A DNA stretch of 64,000 nucleotides from Basidiobolus meristosporus CBS 931.73 (taxonomy: Eukaryota; Basidiobolomycota; Basidiobolomycetes; Basidiobolales; Basidiobolaceae). The notes below the pieces were generated by a model, which was not told where the DNA came from, made no database searches, and was given only the letters and a program-made list of their open reading frames with translations. Both the position numbers and the translations under genes were made by a program. Shown one piece after another: positions 60,290 to 64,000 of this stretch. The stretch's first letter is position 1; the number at the start of each line of letters is the position of its first letter. The stretch lies in contig MCFE01000213.1 of NCBI GenBank assembly GCA_002104905.1, forward strand, positions 1 to 64,000, written 5' to 3'.

Positions 60290-61612
60290 ATGTCTTTCCT
60301 TACTTTCTCCAAGACTACTCGCTCCCTCCTCAGCGGTCACAAGATCGCTCGTAACTTGTTAGCAGTTCGCAACCTTGCTACAGTCTCTGACTCTCCAGTC
60401 CATTCGTCTCCATTTGTCACTCCTGCTGGTGCCTCTACATCATCTCTTGCTGCTTTGAAACTCAAATCCGGCCAAGTTTTCAAGGGCACCTCGTTCGGTG
60501 GCTCCAAATCCGCCTCTGGTGAAGCAGTTTTCACCACCTCATTGGTTGGTTATCCAGAGTCAATGACCGATCCTTCGTACCGTGGTCAAATCCTTGTGTT
60601 CACCCAACCGCTTATCGGAAACTACGGCGTTCCAGGTATGGCCAAGGATGAACACGGCCTCCTCAAATACTTCGAGTCGGAGGCTATCCACTGCCGTGGT
60701 ATCGTGGTCAGCGACTACGCCACCAAGTATTCTCATTGGAATGCCGTCGAATCGCTTGGTGAATGGTGTGCTCGCTACAATATCCCCGCCATCAGTGGTG
60801 TTGATACTAGAGCGATTGTTCACATCCTTCGTGATCAAGGTTCCACTTTGGGTCAACTTGCTGTTGGTAAAGAGGATATCGAGTCCGACATCACTCAATT
60901 TGAGGATCCCAACCAGAAGAATCTTGTGGCCGAGGTCTCAACCAAAGTCCCTATTGAATTCAATCCCAAGGGTGACGTGAAGATTGCAGTTGTTGATTGT
61001 GGAATCAAGCAGAACATCATCCGTTGCTTGGTTTCCCGTGGTGCGCACGTCACTTTGCTACCATGGGACTACGATTACAACAAAGAAGCCAACAAATATG
61101 ATGGTTTGTTCATTTCCAACGGACCTGGTTCTCCCAAGGTACTTGGTCCCACCGTTCACAACCTTCAGAAGGCCATCTCCAACTTCAACAAACCGATCTT
61201 TGGTATTTGCATGGGAAATTTGGTGTTGGGACTTGCTGCTGGCTTGGACTCCTACAAACTACGTTTTGGCAATCGTGGCCATAACCAGCCGGCTGTGAAC
61301 GTAACCAACGGCCAATGCGTTATCACTTCACAGAACCACGGTTATGCCCTCAAGGATGATGAACTACCCTCTGGATGGGCAAAATACTTCATCAATGCTA
61401 ACGATGGTTCCAACGAAGGCATCCGCCACTTGACCAAGCCAATTCGCTCAGTCCAATTCCATCCCGAGGCTAAAGGTGGACCACAAGACACCGAGTATCT
61501 TTTCAATGAGTTCATTCAGGAAGTTCGCGCTGAGAAAGCCAAGAGATATCAAAGCAACGTTTTCGTCGAGGAGACCATCCCTGTTCAGAAAGAGACCTTG
61601 GCCGTTGCTTAA
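60290..61612 (+). CDS. CPA1: Carbamoyl-phosphate synthase, arginine-specific, small (glutaminase) subunit
   Basis: Hydrolyses glutamine and passes ammonia to the large subunit for carbamoyl phosphate, the first step of arginine synthesis. Intronless, 440 residues. The N-terminus (MSFLTFSKTTRSLLSGHKIA) is rich in Ser/Arg/Lys with no acids: a mitochondrial presequence. The N-terminal CPS domain carries YPESMTDPSYRGQILVFTQP and ISGVDTRAIVHILRD. The class I amidotransferase domain has FISNGPGSPK, FGICMGN with nucleophile Cys307, ITSQNHGYAL and SVQFHPEAKGGP with the catalytic His and Glu. The residue three after Gly309, normally Gln in GNQLL/GHQLL, is Leu311 here (TTG at 61220-61222). The 5' leader contains the attenuator uORF. 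Confidence 0.96.
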   Translation: MSFLTFSKTTRSLLSGHKIARNLLAVRNLATVSDSPVHSSPFVTPAGASTSSLAALKLKSGQVFKGTSFGGSKSASGEAVFTTSLVGYPESMTDPSYRGQILVFTQPLIGNYGVPGMAKDEHGLLKYFESEAIHCRGIVVSDYATKYSHWNAVESLGEWCARYNIPAISGVDTRAIVHILRDQGSTLGQLAVGKEDIESDITQFEDPNQKNLVAEVSTKVPIEFNPKGDVKIAVVDCGIKQNIIRCLVSRGAHVTLLPWDYDYNKEANKYDGLFISNGPGSPKVLGPTVHNLQKAISNFNKPIFGICMGNLVLGLAAGLDSYKLRFGNRGHNQPAVNVTNGQCVITSQNHGYALKDDELPSGWAKYFINANDGSNEGIRHLTKPIRSVQFHPEAKGGPQDTEYLFNEFIQEVRAEKAKRYQSNVFVEETIPVQKETLAVA

Positions 61613-61978
61613 CTGTTTGCGACAAGTCATTTGCGACTCTGTGAGTGTGTGAGTATGGAATTTCTCTAGTCCGTTTCATTCGAATTATCATTATTATTAT
61701 CCTTTGCGTATTCTTCTATCAATCTCTATTGTATATTCTGTGACGGAGGATGATATCGTTTAAAAACAAAAAAAAATCAATAAAAATGACGTTGAAAGTT
61801 GATTCTGATGTATTGAGTAAATTCAATACTACTTCATTGTCCGGGAAAATCTATAAACCACGATTTTGTTTCAAAACCATCCCGATTCTGTATAAACAAT
61901 GTTTAATCGTGGTACGTCAAGTTACATATATTGGAGATATAGACCGTTACTGTCAGATGATATCAGTCATTTAAAAAA
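61613..61978. other. Convergent 3' spacer
   Basis: Only the 3' ends of CPA1 and the kinase gene meet here. An A-rich AATAAAA at about 61779 could be a polyadenylation signal for CPA1. Confidence 0.45.
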
Positions 61979-63684
61979 TCAAATGGGGTTTGGTGGCTTC
62001 TCAACATGAATTCTTGGTACATCCAAGCTGAGTTTTTCTATTGAAAGTGAAGCAGCCGGATCATCAAACGATGGCAAATCGGCAGACTTCGAATTTTCCT
62101 CGGCAATCCGAGGAATGCCTGGGGACAATGAAGTCCGAGGGCTGGGACTAGGGCTGCGACTTTGACTCGATATGTCTCGACTCTCTACGCTCATAGAATC
62201 TGAAGAACGGCTCCATCGTCTGCTCATACGGTTGACGATAGTAATTACCTCTACAGCTTTGCGAAGTGTACGACGAGGATTGAAATTTTCGCGTACGTTA
62301 CTAAGGAGATCGACTTCATGCGCAGTTTGACCCGCCAACCATCGATGGTGTAACGCTTGTGCGGCAGTAAAGCGCGTGTCTGGATTAGGATCTAAGAGAT
62401 GACTAATAAAATCCTTCGCTGGATGAAAAGCAGAGGCTCAGCTAAGCTGTGGACGAAGAGTCTAAATACAAAAAAGTACCATCTTCAGATACATTGCACC
62501 AATATTTCTCATCGAACCTATATTTGGCTCTGCGCAGAGCATTTAGATACTCAGGGTGACCTTCCCATCGTTGGAATGGTAGATATCCACAGAGTCTGGT
62601 GTTGGTATTCATCTAACTTAGTCCGAGTACGATGAGGGTCAATGTTCATAATGTGAACTTACAGGATGTATGTAATGACTCTACAGAAAAAAGACAAGCT
62701 ATGAGCTGATGATTTCCTTAGGAAATTGAATGTAAATGAAATACCAACCCAATGCTCCACATATCAACTGGCTTTCCGTATCCTCTTTTCCAGAGAATTT
62801 CTGGCGCTATGTTGGTAGGAACGTGGATGTTAATTGCACAGCCCGTTGCAAAGCATGGAATACATCTTGTCACCTGTGTATCCTCGCGACCCGCAAACAG
62901 TTCTTAATATATCTTCATCGTCGGTTACGGATTTCGCAACTCTGAACATCAGTTAGAAAAGGAAGATCTCTAATAGTAAGTATGCATGGTCTCACCCGAA
63001 GTCTACGACCATCAGAGGAGCGTCAGGACTAGGATCCTTGAATAGGAGGTTCTCTGGTTTTAAGTCTACATCAAGGATTGTAGTTTCTCAGTATGCTGAG
63101 TAGTGCTGAAGTATGACCTGCGTAGAAATTACCTCTATGTACAACATTCTCTCGATGTAGATATGCGACGGTATCAATCAAAGTATGCACAACCTTGACG
63201 GCATCTTTCTCCGTGAATTTGCCTTGCTCGATGATTCGATCAAAAAGCTCACCTCCACGAACACTGTAAATTGGGAGTTACTCACCATATCTGACGAAAG
63301 GATCGCAGGAAAGGCCAGGGCAAAGATACTTACAGCTCGAATACCAAATAGAATTTTGTTTTTGATTCGAACCAGTCAATCAAGCCTACCACATTGGGAT
63401 GTTGGAGTTTTTTGACCGTCGCAAGCTCTCTATAAACCATATCCAGGCGATCACCTAAGCGTTCCTTCAGTATAACCTTGATCGCCACCAGTTGTCCTGT
63501 TTTAGTAACTTGAGCCTCCTTCACTTCTCCATAACTGCCAGAACCTAAGAAGAATGTATTTTGTGGGTAGGTTGATTTTACGGCCCTTGGTCTATTTCCA
63601 GATACCTAGTACTTTCCCGATCTTGTACTGCCTTTTTTTTTCGTGGCTAGCTGGTTGTCCTAGAAGTTTATCAACCAAGTTCAT
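61979..63684 (-). CDS. Calcium/calmodulin-dependent protein kinase (CaMKI-like)
   Basis: About nine short exons. It begins MNLVDKLLGQPASHEKKRQY at 63684, a fungal CaMK N-terminus, and continues to GKVLGSGSYGEVKEAQ (glycine loop), LVAIKVILKERLG (ATP-binding Lys), VRGGELFDRIIEQGKFTEKD, LHRENVVHR|DLKPENLLF (HRD catalytic loop, split by an intron), MVVDFGVAKSV, VCGSRGYT, APEILWKRGYGKPVDMWSIG, a CGYLPFQRWEG block and AKDFISHLLDPNPDTRFTAA. After the kinase domain NPRRTLRKAVEVITIVNRMS resembles the autoinhibitory, calmodulin-binding segment of CaMKs. The tail of about 85 residues is Ser/Pro-rich (SSQSRSPSPSPRTSLSP). Expected to phosphorylate targets on calcium signalling. Two middle junctions (62540 and 62640) are approximate. 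Confidence 0.88.
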
Positions 63685-64000
63685 ACTCGCTTATACTGGC
63701 TGGATATTTGTAGACAAATGACTAGCAAAGGGTGGAAGTAATAGCGTTATAATGGTATTGGCTATTCTAGTCATGTGGATACCCTATCACCTAACCCTCG
63801 GCGACCAAATCAAGCCAGTTTCAACTCAATGTTCATCAATGAGCTTAGCCAATGGACAGCAGGCTCGCACACAAGTATAATCAGGATATAGAGAGCATAT
63901 GTAAAACGATTGGTTTTGGCTAGGATTATAGAGACATCAATATCCAAGCCCATGTGCCTCTATACCCGGGTTTCATGGCCAGCATATGTATAGATAATCT

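Noticed and set aside
60025-60354. 109-codon ORF overlapping the CPA1 start as an independent protein
   Set aside because: The attenuator core and intron signals explain its beginning; the rest is intron, leader and out-of-frame CPA1 sequence.
1-64000. CRISPR arrays, insertion sequences, ribosome binding sites, operons
   Set aside because: The window is eukaryotic, with spliceosomal introns; no regularly spaced repeats were seen.

Overview
The window is nuclear DNA of a fungus. Most recognisable genes are cut by short GT-AG introns, mostly about 30 to 75 nt. The gene set is typically fungal: an arginine attenuator leader peptide in front of the carbamoyl-phosphate synthase small subunit, a C2A9.03-type WD40 protein, Tim23, EFR3, SKP1, NF-YC/HAP5, a CaMK with a fungal N-terminus and a PTC7 phosphatase. 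A two-PAS protein resembling ones I associate with zygomycete-grade fungi, and a Dictyostelium cAMP-receptor-like 7TM receptor, lean towards an early-diverging lineage (Mucoromycota or Zoopagomycota). That placement is inference; no rRNA or other marker is present.

Layout. 0.9-3.2 kb: copper amine oxidase (+). 3.45-7.3 kb: a decayed, almost CpG-free LINE-like element; a related repeat lies at 16.3-16.7 kb. 7.7-19.6 kb: two unrecognised nuclear-looking proteins, an alpha/beta hydrolase that lacks its catalytic serine, stretches with protein-like exons I cannot name, a probable membrane-protein gene and a 7TM receptor (-). 21.8-31.0 kb: PTC7-like phosphatase (-), SKP1 (+), a tail-to-tail pair of paralogues of a small membrane-associated family, a WD40 protein (-) and TIM23 (-). 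31-38 kb: sparse, with a C2H2 zinc-finger gene (+), a probable secreted-protein gene (+) and protein-like fragments. 38-46.4 kb: alpha/beta hydrolase (-), dUTPase (-), NF-YC (+) and EFR3 (+). 47-57.8 kb: a secreted Cys-containing protein (-), a peroxisomal acyl-CoA thioesterase (-), an acyl-CoA synthetase-like enzyme (+), a two-PAS protein (+), a small secreted peptide (+) and a small conserved protein (-). 60-63.7 kb: CPA1-type gene with its uORF (+) and a CaMK-type kinase (-).

There is no operon-like organisation; neighbouring genes are mostly unrelated housekeeping and signalling genes. The most notable observation is the leader of the CPA1-type gene. Its attenuator-peptide uORF is itself split by an intron inside the conserved core. 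Only the spliced mRNA encodes the attenuator; the unspliced form would encode a 109-codon ORF running past the main start codon. Splice junctions were assigned by eye from GT-AG signals, frame continuity and family similarity. Large gaps probably still hide intron-rich genes.
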